From: Scilla litardierei
Lineage: Eukaryota > Streptophyta > Magnoliopsida > Asparagales > Asparagaceae
DNA: 64,000 nt
Direction of reading: 5' to 3'
NCBI GenBank assembly: GCA_030789695.1
Contig: JAULAV010009176.1
Span: 26,128-90,127, forward strand
Both the position numbers and the translations under genes were made by a program. Shown here piece after piece: positions 54,780 through 64,000 of this stretch. Position 1 is the first letter of the stretch; every line of letters starts with the position of its first letter. The notes beneath the pieces are model-generated. The model saw nothing but the letters and a program-made list of their open reading frames with translations. It was not told the origin of the DNA and did no database searches.

Positions 54780-55550
54780 ATGGGGTCGGTTAATTTCAAA
54801 TGAACTACTAAAAGTAACTGTTGCAGATGCTAAAAGGATAAGATAAAAAGTAAAAAAAACCCAAAAAAATCTAATTTCATTTTTCTAAAAATATAAAATT
54901 CTAATTTTGTATTTATAAAATGAACGTTATGGATGAAAAAAGAATAAGATACAAAAAATACTAAGGAAAAATATCTTATATTGGGGAAAGGTGCCCTGTT
55001 AATGCTTAAAGAATGTACCCTAATTGATATAAGCGGGTGTATGGAGGTTATATATGGAGTAAAAGATGATATGTGATATATGATTTGATTTTTCATAATA
55101 TCATATGACATTATATAATAACAAATATATGTTGGACAAACTTCCAATTTTGGCTAATTTTTTTAATAACTGGCCAATTTGAAACTTAATAGTAAAAATT
55201 GATCAAGTTTGTACCATATAGGCTTTCGTGCTTAATTCTGCATCGAGCAAGAGTTCACGTGATGAATGAGGTTGTGAACCCCGATCAATTAAATGGTCAT
55301 TTATTTGACCATAGTTGCCCACTCTGATTTTCTGTCTCTCATGCTCCGCCTTAATAAAAAACACGATCATTTACTTAATTAAAATGATCATGGTTGCTAA
55401 TCCCAGGCAGTTAAATGGATTTTTTTATTAGAGTTGGCTTGGGTCATATAAATGCATGTTTATTCCATCGATGTTGCCAACCTTTGTCATTAAGACTTGA
55501 ATCTTTATCCTCTTGCTTAAGGAATGAGGTTTCGTCTGAAACCATTGCTT
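54780..55550. other. Unclassified AT-rich DNA
   Basis: Non-coding, many A/T runs; TTGCTTAAGGAATGAGGTTTC occurs twice near 55512-55567 in slightly different lengths. No feature assigned. Confidence 0.4.
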
Positions 55551-56070
55551 AAGGAATGAGGTTTCATTTTGATTTCGAAAATGGACAAGACGAAATTATT
55601 GCTAAAACTCGATTTCGTTCGGTTTCGGCCAAAACAACTTTGTTTCGGTTTGTTTTGATCGAAATTAAGTGTCTTAAGTTTCGATCGGTTTCACTTGGTT
55701 TCGGTCAGTTTCGGTCGAAACCAAATGACCAAAGTATTATTTCTTTCAATAAATTACGAGTTTATATTTAAATACATTAACCGACTTGAACTATACACAT
55801 AAAAATATTTATTAAAATTTTAAATATTATAAAAACTCTAAAATTTTATTAAAATTTTAAAAATTAATTTATAAAATTTATTAAAATTCTAAAAAACATT
55901 TATTACAAATGCATTGCCATATAAATATATGCATAATATATACATATAAATTCATATAAATCTGAAACTGAAACTCAAAACAAAACTAACGAAACGGGCG
56001 AAACTGTGCGAAACCTAAAATTTTTCCAATGGTGAAACCAAAACCAAAACCGAGTTATCAAACCTTGGTC
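55551..56070. repeat. TTTCGGT-rich foldback-like repeat
   Basis: The left part (55560-55730) repeats CGGTTTCGGT and TTTCGGTCG. The right part (55965-56060) carries the complement (GAAACTGAAACTC, CGAAACGGGCGAAAC, AACCAAAACCGAG). A very AT-rich centre of about 230 bp lies between. A foldback or non-autonomous DNA element is possible; ends not defined. Confidence 0.4.
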
Positions 56071-57480
56071 TTGCTCATTGATGATGTATTTGATTCTAAC
56101 TCGAAGCTACAAAGATCAAATATATGTAAAGTTAGTAATGTAACCCATGCATGTCTCGGATTCCTATGCCAGGCTCAAAGTTCACGAAGTTCTCTTGAAA
56201 TTTAATCTATCTTCTTTTCACTCGTTAGGACCTTAAAATTTAAATGAGACTGGAATAAAGAAAGGAAAAGGAATAATAAATTGGTGGATGTGTTTGTTGA
56301 GATTAAAGAAAATGATGAAAGCAAGAAAAATAAAAGCATAGTGTTTTAAAAGAAGATTACGATGATCACGATCATGATCACGATAAAATGATGGATGGAT
56401 AAGAGATAAATGATTGAGGTATACTATATTAGTTAATTTACTTATATAGTGTTTATAAAGTTTACTGAATAATTTGGTATTCGTGAAAAAATTTATGCAT
56501 TTATATGTATGTTTATGTTTATGTTTTGGAACCATTAAACTCATTTTAATTATAGGTGTTCGAATTGAAACAAGAATATTTGATTTAGAAATAAGATTTG
56601 TGTTTTATTCATTATACAATTTTGCTTGATTACATCTTTTATGTCCCCCATTTGTCCTTAATTATTCATTATTCTATATTTAAGCAATTCTATAGTTCTG
56701 TGATAGGCTAGTTGAATGTTTATTTTTTAAAAATAGCACAAGTGCTAACTTATCATATAATATAAAATAGGTCGCAATACCTTAGGAAAATGAAATTTGA
56801 TACAAAGCACAATTTGACAACTATGCTAATTTTCTTTTTATACGAACTCATCAATCACCCAAACTAGACCACTTTTCCACGTTTGATTGGATATAAAATG
56901 TACATTCAACAAACTTCACTTATGTCCATAGATGATTAGATAAACTATTTTATGTTTGCCTTTCCTACCTCCTTTACATGTTGGTAAGGTACATTGTTCA
57001 GCAAGGAAGTTTTTTCATGCGTCAGGTTGTAAAGTCATACTACTTTCAATTTATTTTTAAACATAGCATGGCATACTCCATCCTCAATGTAACAGGCTCT
57101 TACCTTGCCTGTAAGAAATAAACCAAGCTTGTCTACTCACCATATTGAATTGAAGGCTCATTAAACCATGGCCTTTGTAACCACTTCTTAGGAATTCAAC
57201 CAATGATTAAGTATGCAATACTCATCGAGATAAATTGATAGACTACAACCCAATTGAGCCAAAAAATACAAACCCTAAATGAGTATGGTTCTAACTTATT
57301 TACTATACATCAAAATCATCTCCCTCCTCATTATGGGACTAATCTCACACCATATACCATTTTAACATCTTATCAATCCACTCTAACCATTGGCTACTTC
57401 CCAATTCCCATCATCAATTCTCTGAGAGAGAAAGAGAAGAACCAACATTATTATCGTCAGCTCATTTGTCATTAATTATA
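56071..57480. other. Unclassified AT-rich DNA
   Basis: No convincing gene, RNA or repeat. Short ORFs on both strands (for example 56233-56544 and 57254-57475) look like chance. Confidence 0.4.
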
Positions 57481-59139
57481 ACATGAATTTATAGTCATCA
57501 ATGTTATAAAAGTCTACTGGCACTGGTGCTAGCGACACTCGCTTAGTGTTATGATTATTGTCCTCAAACTACTATAAGGTGGTACTCGCTAATGTGAACC
57601 AATCCTAGGTCGTGACTTATGACAGAGAGTACAATGTGCAACCCAAAGACACTCTTGCACCACGGGGTGCTACCCCGGGCCGAGTCCAAAAAGAAGGAAG
57701 CGTGACATGGACTCATGATCTATTTAAATAATAGAACATGGAATGGAAATCCTCTCTGATATGGGCCGAAAGACAGGCTTCAATCACTCCCGCACTCCCG
57801 CAATCATAAGTTTTCCCAAACCCTCGGCGAGTCATGTTAAATTAATTAGCTAGCGTATTTCGTGATGTAGCCTATGTTTAACATCATTTAAACTACGTAG
57901 TCAAGGGGGTACACTGACATACATATAGTGGTAACCAGACATTACATGAGCCAATTCTCAATCCTCATCAGCCATTCATTAGCAGTGATATGTCAAGTAA
58001 TATCCCATGGACTATGCAATTTAACATAACATTAAACTTCTCGCATGCATAAAAGCAACTTCCCAAAAGGAGTATTCCAAGCTAACTATCACGTAAGCTA
58101 AACATGTGACAACTGGAAATATATGCACAACTAGACAATAGATGCAATAATATTTATTTGAAAAGGAACTGAAATTGAAATCTTTAGTATTTATGAAAAT
58201 TACAAACAGATGTATCAGACTTGGGGTTTTCATCACATGGTAAGGAGAACCCGAGCCTGTGGTAAAATCCACGGGGTTTTTTAGCAAGATACCTGGGGCT
58301 ACCAACCAAAAAATCAGGATAATGGAGCCCAGATCCCAAGTAATCCACACCGAAACCCAAAACAGCAAGCGAGGAAACCAGCCGAACCTAACAACAAGTA
58401 AGGAAATCAATCGAACACCAAAACAGCAAGGAAAAGCCAACCGAACCCAAACAGTAGGCAAGAAAGCAACCGAACTTAACAACTCAGGAAACCAAATCAG
58501 CACGCAAGGGACAAGCCAAACCTCAAGCCGAAACCCCAAAACAACAAGCAAGAACCTAGCATAACCCAACGTTGAGACCCCGTAACCCCACATCAAGCAG
58601 GCGAGAGAACCAACCCCATAAAATAATTGTAGGGAATCAAACCCTAACTCATTCCCAAATCATCCTCTCCCATAAGTTAAAAATCCAATTTTCTGCACAC
58701 ATACCAACTATTTCATCTCAGATTTAAGCATGCAATAATCGAAATTAAAACTAAAGTGTAGGGGGGAGAAGAGTCTACCGTAGATCGTTGAAAAGCCAAA
58801 GAAATCGAAGAATTAAAAGCCCACAACAAGATCCAATCGGTAGTCTCAAGAAATCAACCCAGATCCGAAAATCTCCGAAATATGGAAAATAACTTATAGT
58901 GTTGCGTAGCCATGAAGAAGGAGAAGATGAAGAGTATTAATAGCAGTCGGGGAAACCTGCAGAGGATGCATGTCATCAATCAAAGGGACATGACAGCCTT
59001 GGAGAGGCCCGGTAGGGCATTGGTTGATTGCAGGAGAAGGACGAGAGGGGGCAACACTCATGTCACTTCGTACGAGATGAGATGACGAGAGGGGTATCGT
59101 CGAAAGCCATAGTAGGCTTTGTCGCGGGGGGGGGGGGGG

Positions 59140-59212
<73 letters not shown>

Positions 59213-59354
59213 AGAGTTGATCACGTCGAAAGCAACAATGGATTTGATGCATGAAAATGAGAGAGGGGGAGGGGAAATTAAGGAGCCCCACGCTGGGCTT
59301 CGTGAGTAGGCTAAGAAAAAAGGGGAGGAAATAAAGAAATGGGCCCATTACATT
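57481..59354 (-). repeat. Probable 3' LTR and flank of R7
   Basis: Lies beyond the R7 polypurine tract on the minus strand, starting TGTAATGGGCCCATTTC at 59354. Contains a degenerate series of AACCGAACCCAAACAGCAAG-like phrases (58350-58560) and the G17/(AG)33 run. I could not find the LTR end, and the intact companion LTR is missing, so the extent is a guess. Confidence 0.4.
59126..59209. repeat. G-run and (AG)n microsatellite
   Basis: 17 G (59126-59142) followed by about 33 AG repeats to 59209. Confidence 0.95.
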
Positions 59355-60041
59355 TTACCCACCTTACAAAAAATTCCATCCTCAGAATTTCTAGAGCAAG
59401 ACACTATTAACCAAACACAAAAGAAATCTAACAAACAACTGGCAACAACAAAATGAAGATTAGCTCAAACAACTGATAACACAATCTAAGAGCTGGGGGT
59501 GTCCGTTTCCATCGCTGCCATGATATAAGCCTGGCGGTTCTAAGGCTAGGGTGGTGGCTGTTGCTCTTGCTGATTGACACCGGTAGTCATGGTTTGCTCA
59601 ACTCGTCTTGGACAGTTACCAACTTAGTGGTCTGATGCACCACATATCAGATACAGTTTGTTCCAGCGACGACAATCTCTTTTCAAGTGTCTGAATCGGT
59701 AAAAGTAGTCTCACATATCACATGGCATTGAGGGCTGGTTTTCGTCCTGGTCTTCTTGAATGTTTTGGTATGCTCCGTCTGTATGGTGGACTTCTCCCGT
59801 TCTTCGATGCGAGCGTTTACTGGTGGCATTGAAGGTCGTCGGCTCTGCTCTGCTGCAACGATCAGAGATGGTCATCTCGAAGGGGCCCCCGCCTGTCGCT
59901 CTCGTTTCCGCTCCCTCTGTAAGTACTCATACTCTCGAGCTGTGGAGAGTACATCAGCATGGGTCTTCAATTTGAACCTGACCAGCTTGTCACGCCCTGC
60001 TAAAATCTCTTGGCCCAAGCCAAAGGAGTGGACACCATGTC

Positions 60042-60311
60042 TTTGGTGAACCTATAACACAATTGTTAGCAAATACATATGTACGACATGGTTAACTGAT
60101 ATGCATTAAAATAAGCACCTAGTGAGCTTAGAAAACTCAGCGTCGTACTCCTTTACAGTCATAAAGCACAATTGTCTTTGGTGAACCTATAACACAATTG
60201 TTAGCAAATACATATGTACGACATGGTTAACTGATATGCATTAAAATACGCACCTAGTGAGCTTAGAAAACTCAGCGTCGTACTCCTTTACAGTCATAAA
60301 GCACTGCTTCA
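60042..60311 (-). repeat. 135-bp tandem duplication spanning the R7 intron
   Basis: TCTTTGGTGAACCTATAACA to GTCATAAAGCAC occurs twice with a 135-base offset (intron copies 60052-60118 and 60187-60253). It duplicates one exon-intron junction on each side. Confidence 0.9.
60187..60253 (-). other. Putative spliceosomal intron in R7 gag
   Basis: 67 bp on the minus strand, GTGCGTATTTTAATGC ... TTGTGTTATAG. Excision joins SKLTR to FTKDMVST exactly as in uninterrupted chromovirus Gags (compare R1 TRLSRFTPKMV). The second copy at 60052-60118 has the donor GTGCTT. Confidence 0.7.
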
Positions 60312-61013
60312 GGTCCACAAACTATGCCTCCAACTCCATCTGTGCCTCTAATGGTTAGTACTGGGCATTAAATGTCTCCTTAAATGTAGCCCAAGAGATC
60401 GGCTGCACCAGTCAGTCCTCTACAGAATCCCACCAGTTTCTAGCCTCTCTGGTCAGTTGTAGCTTTGCCATGCTAACCCACAAACCCTCAGTATGTCGGT
60501 GATCAAGGGCAGCCACTCCTCTGCAGCCAGAGCATCCTCTCATCTAGTAAAAATCGGCGGACATAGCGATTGAAACTACTGCACTCCTCCATCATTCTTA
60601 GGTTCTTCCCGTATAGCTTAGACCATCTCTCGCAAATCCTGGTCCGAGATCTGATGCACCGTGTTCGATCCAGAGTTGCATGTCCCATCTCTTGATCCTG
60701 ATCCCGAAGCGTTTTCGACCATAGCCACTCTTTTCGATGCTCTACTCCTCTTGCGTATGAAAACATTCATACACATATATCCATAAGGTAGATTGAGTTA
60801 GTCGAGTATCATTCTTCCTGCCTGCTCAATACCATTCACGAGTTGATTGGGCAGACCTGTATGGACCACCACTTTGCAACGCCCGTACCCTGATAGCCTT
60901 CACATTTATATGATTACATGCAGATCCTACAGGTGCCAGTGAAGTCAATATGGAGCAGAGCAGAAAGAAATAAAGATACGCATATCGTACAATGTTAACA
61001 AGGTTCTAAAGAA

Positions 61014-63691
61014 TTGAAGATAGCGATCTCTCTATTGCAACGGACATTTTTGCAGATTTTCTGTGCCCGGAGCTATTTTCTGCATTTTATTGCCGAGATG
61101 GATCTTTTTATTAAATGATATGATTTTAAGCCTAATTTTATATTCTCTTATTTTTCAGTTGAAGATGGCGATCTCCCGATTCCAACGGACATTTTTGCGG
61201 ATTTTTCTGTGCTCGGGACAAGATATGATTTTTGGCCTAATTTTTTCTTCACTTATTTTTCTATTGAAGATGGCGATCTCCCGTTCCAATGGACATTTTT
61301 GCTGAATATTCTGACATCAGGGCTATTTTTGCATATTATTCTGACATCGAAGATATTTTTCTAAATTTTCTGAAAGATATGCATCTTTTTATTAAATGAT
61401 ATGAGTTTTGACCTAATTTTGTCTTCTTTCATTTTTAAGCTGAGATGGCAATCTGCCGATTCCAACAGACATTTTTGCATATTATTCTGTCCTCGGGGCT
61501 ATTTCCTAAATTTTCTGGAAGATATGCATCTTTTTATTAAATGATATGATTTTTGGCATAATTTTGTCTTCTCTTATTTTTTAAGTTGAAGATGGCGATC
61601 TCCCGGTTCCAACGGACATTTTGTGAATTTTTCATAGCTCGGAACTATTTTCAATATTTTATGTAAGATATGGATCTTTTTATTAAATAATATGATTTTT
61701 ATATCCTACAGTTGTCTTCTCTTATTTTTTCAGTTGAATATGGCAATTCGCCAGTTCAAACGAACATTTTTAGTGATTTTTCCTACACTGTGGCTATTTT
61801 TCTACATTTTATGGAAGATATGGATCATTTTATTAAATGATATGATTTTTGGCCTAATTTTGTCTTCTCTTATCTTTCAGTTTAAGATGGCATTCTCCTG
61901 GTTTCAACGGATATTTTTGCAGATTTTTTTGACCTAGTGGCCATTTTAATATTTTCTGGAAGATATGGATATTTTTAATAAATATTATTATTTTTGGCCT
62001 AATTTTGTCCTACCATATTTTTCAGATGAAGATGGCGATCTCCCAGTTCCAACTGATATTTTTGCAGTTTTTCTAAGTTCAGGGCAATTTTCTACATTTT
62101 ATGGAATATATTGATCATTTTATTAAATGATATGATTTTTGGCAATATTTTATCTTCTTTTATTTTTTTAAATTGAAGATGGCGCTCTCTCGGTTCCAAC
62201 GGATATTTTTGCAAATTTTTGACCTAGAGGCTATTTTCTACATTTTCTGGAAGATATGGATATCTTAATTATATAATTTTATTGTAAGCGTAAGTTTGTC
62301 TTCTCTTATTTTTCAGATTAAGATGGCGATCTTTCGGTTCCAATCGTCAATTTTGCTGTTTATTCTGAGCTCATGGTTATTTTCTTATTTTTCTGTTAGA
62401 TATGTATCTTTAAATTAAAAGAAATGATTTTTATAGCTAATTTTGTCTTCTCTTAATTTTTTCAGTTGAAGATGGCGATCTCCCGGTTTAAACAGACATT
62501 TTTGTAGATTTTACTTAGCTCGAAACTATTTTCTGTATTTTCTAGAAGATATGCATCTCTTAGTTAAATGATAGGATTTTTGCCTAATTTTGTATTCTCT
62601 TATTTTTCAGTTGAAGATCGCGATCTCCTGGTTCCTACGGACATTTTTACAGATTTTCTGACCTCGGGTCTATTTTCTGTATCTTCTGGAAGATATGGAC
62701 CATTTTATTAAATAATATCATTTTGGCCTAATTTTATCTTCTCTTATTTTTGAGTTGAAGATGGCGATATTCCGGTTCTAACGGAAATTTTTGCGGATTT
62801 AACGAAGCTAGGTGCTATATTCTACATTTTATAGAAGATATGAATTTTTTATTAAATGATATGATTTTTATATCCTACGTTTTTCTTCTCTTATTTTTAG
62901 TTGAATATTGCAATCTACAGGTTCCAGTAGACATTTTTACAGATTTTTATTAACTTGGGGCTAGTTTTCTTCATTTTATGGAAGATATAGATCATTTTAT
63001 TAAATGATATGATTTTTTGGCCTAATGCTGTTTTCTCTTATTTTTCAGCTGAAGATGGCGTTCTCACGGTTCCAACGGAGATTTTTGCGGATTTTTTTGA
63101 CCCAGAGGCTATTTTCTACATTTTCTGGAAGATATTGATCGTTTTATTAAATAATATGCTTTGTGGCCTAATTTTATCTTCTCATATTTTTAGATGAAGA
63201 TGGCGATCTCCGGGTTCCAACGGAAATTTTTGCAGATTTTTCTGAGCTCCAGCCTATTTTCTATATTTTTTGTAAGATATGTATCTTTAGATTAATTTAT
63301 ATGATTTTTATAGCCTAATTTGTCTTATCTTATTTTTCAGTTGAATATGGCAATCTCCCAGTTCTAATGGATAGTTTTTCGGATTTTTTGAGCTCGGTGC
63401 TATTTTTTACATTTTATTGATGATATGGCTCTTTTTATTAAATGATATGATATTTGTAGCCTAATTTTGTCTTCTCTTACTTTTCACTTGAAGATAGTGA
63501 TCTCCCGCTTCCAACGGACATTTTTGTGGATATTTCTGAGCTTGAGACTACTTTTGTACATTTTTGAGAAGTTATGGATCTTTTTATTAAATGATATGAT
63601 TTTTGGCCTAATTTTGTCTTCTCTTTTATAGTTGAAGATGGTGACCTCCCATTTCCAACAGACATTTGGGCAGATTTTTCTGAACTCCGGG
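61014..63691 (+). repeat. Satellite block S5 (about 18 monomers)
   Basis: Longest block. Consensus-like copies at 61160-61200, 61585-61620 and 62470 onward, with GGCGATCTCCCGGTTCCAAC followed by GGACATTTTTG. Spacing about 145-150. Direct orientation throughout. Ends at the start of R8. Confidence 0.93.
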
Positions 63692-64000
63692 TGATCGCTC
63701 CATATTTTACACTTTTTTTCTGCATGTTTGCACGCCATTTCGATTGCTCATATTGCGATTTTCATGATTATTCGATGATATTGCGTTACTTTTCACTATT
63801 TCTTGTTTTTGTCGGATTTCAGGAAATATTGAGCAATTGGGAGAAAAAATGAGCTTAAAGGACTTGCACGCGTAACGGAGCATCGTTCATGGCATTATTG
63901 AGGAGTTACCAGCTCTAGAGGATGAGTGGAGAAGGATAGAATTTGATAGAATCGACGAGGAGAGGAAAAGGAGAAGAAAAGAGCTCAAGATTACCCCACT
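63692..64000 (+). mobile_element. R8: start of a second R3-family LTR, cut by window end
   Basis: TGATCGCTCCATATTTTACAC onward aligns with the start of both R3 LTRs (GATTATTCGATGATAT, GACTTGCACGCGTAACGGAG). It stops at CCCCACT, just where the palindrome array would start. Inserted directly in the satellite; CCGGG (63687-63691) is the expected left target duplication. Confidence 0.9.

Larger units (their letters stand above)
59480..60766 (-). pseudogene. gag: R7 gag (chromovirus type), with intron and internal duplication
   Basis: On the minus strand, in shifting frames: EDALAAEEWLPLI, ILRVCGLAW, SMAKLQLTREARNWWDSVED, QPISWATFKETFNAQY, FVDLKQCFMTVKEYDAEFSK. After an apparent intron come FTKDMVSTPLAWAKRF, KLVRFKLKTHADVLSTAREY and ERKRERQ, and a zinc knuckle YFYRFRHLKRDCRRWNKLYL with CGASDH...GNCP (about 59620-59720). 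The blocks match the R1 Gag in order (ARNWWDAEEE, PISWATFKSSF). Stops and shifts are frequent. Confidence 0.8.
59355..61013 (-). mobile_element. R7: chromovirus remnant with gag only
   Basis: Minus strand order: LTR fragment (61013-60875, ending GGGCGTTGCA), leader with TGGTGGTCCATACAGGTCT, gag, then directly a chromovirus-type 3' end. That 3' end reads GAAATTCTGAGGATGGAATT, then AAGGTGGGTAAAATG, at 59355-59400. No pol is present. The right LTR is cut off by satellite at about 61014. Confidence 0.75.

Noticed and set aside
58021..58596. 191-codon hydrophobic minus-strand ORF
   Set aside because: Overlaps a degenerate AACCGAACCC-type repeat in the putative R7 LTR; hydrophobicity comes from that repeat and no family is recognised.
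59028..59348. ORFs on both strands through the (AG)n run
   Set aside because: Microsatellite readings (Arg-Glu or Ser-Leu repeats).
61063..63197. Short ORFs repeating KMAISRFQRTFLRIFL
   Set aside because: They are satellite monomer readings, not genes, though the shared frame is noted as a finding.
1..64000. tRNA, rRNA or microRNA genes
   Set aside because: None could be recognised; tRNA-like matches are primer-binding sites of retroelements.

Overview
This is a plant (angiosperm) heterochromatin window, most likely (peri)centromeric. I found no convincing host gene. The evidence for a plant is a Tat-lineage Ty3 element with a second, archaeal-type RNase H and an antisense ORF, several Athila-type elements with tRNA-Asp primer sites, a Tekay-like chromovirus, and a plant-type copia element. 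Species cannot be named from the sequence.

The substrate is an AT-rich tandem satellite of about 146 bp per monomer, all in one orientation except one inverted block. It survives in five blocks (7331-7781, 33255-34504, 41299-43420, 52046-54095, 61014-63691). LTR retrotransposons interrupt it. R1 (1-7330, +) is a chromovirus with two apparent spliceosomal introns in gag-pol. R2 (8195-32841, +, TSD GGTAG) is an old, degenerate Tat element. R3 (13472-24808, +, TSD AGCTC) is an Athila-like element without RT/RNase H/integrase, nested in the 3' UTR hairpin-repeat array of R2. R4 (about 25396-29305, -) is a gag-only Athila-like remnant, also inside R2. R5 (34505-41298, +, TSD ATGAT) is a near-complete copia element with 113-bp LTRs and a GC-rich hairpin array in its leader. 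R6 (43421-52045, -, TSD ACGAT) is a second pol-less Athila-like element. R7 (about 59355-61013, -) is a chromovirus remnant with gag only, also carrying an apparent intron. R8 (63692-64000, +) is the start of another LTR of the R3 family. The 54-59 kb stretch is AT-rich and largely unclassified.

Relative ages agree with the nesting. LTR divergence, estimated by eye, is about 12% for R2, about 9% for R3 (nested in R2), about 4% for R6, about 2% for R1 and 1 in 113 for R5.

The most interesting signal is a promoter architecture shared by unrelated elements. Each LTR carries an element-specific array of short GC-rich palindromic motifs directly upstream of a TATA box: TAGTCGGTC/GACCGACTA in R1, ACTCGGCCGAGT in R3, TCACCCGATCGGTTGA in R6. 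In both R3 and R6 the same motif array plus a TATA box occurs again inside the element, directly upstream of the env-like ORF that begins MPPR. This suggests a second, internal promoter for the env-like gene. Other leads are the introns in two chromovirus families, a satellite whose monomers carry a CENP-B-box-like 17-mer, in-frame stops in R1 that are all TAG, and the predominance of pol-less elements.
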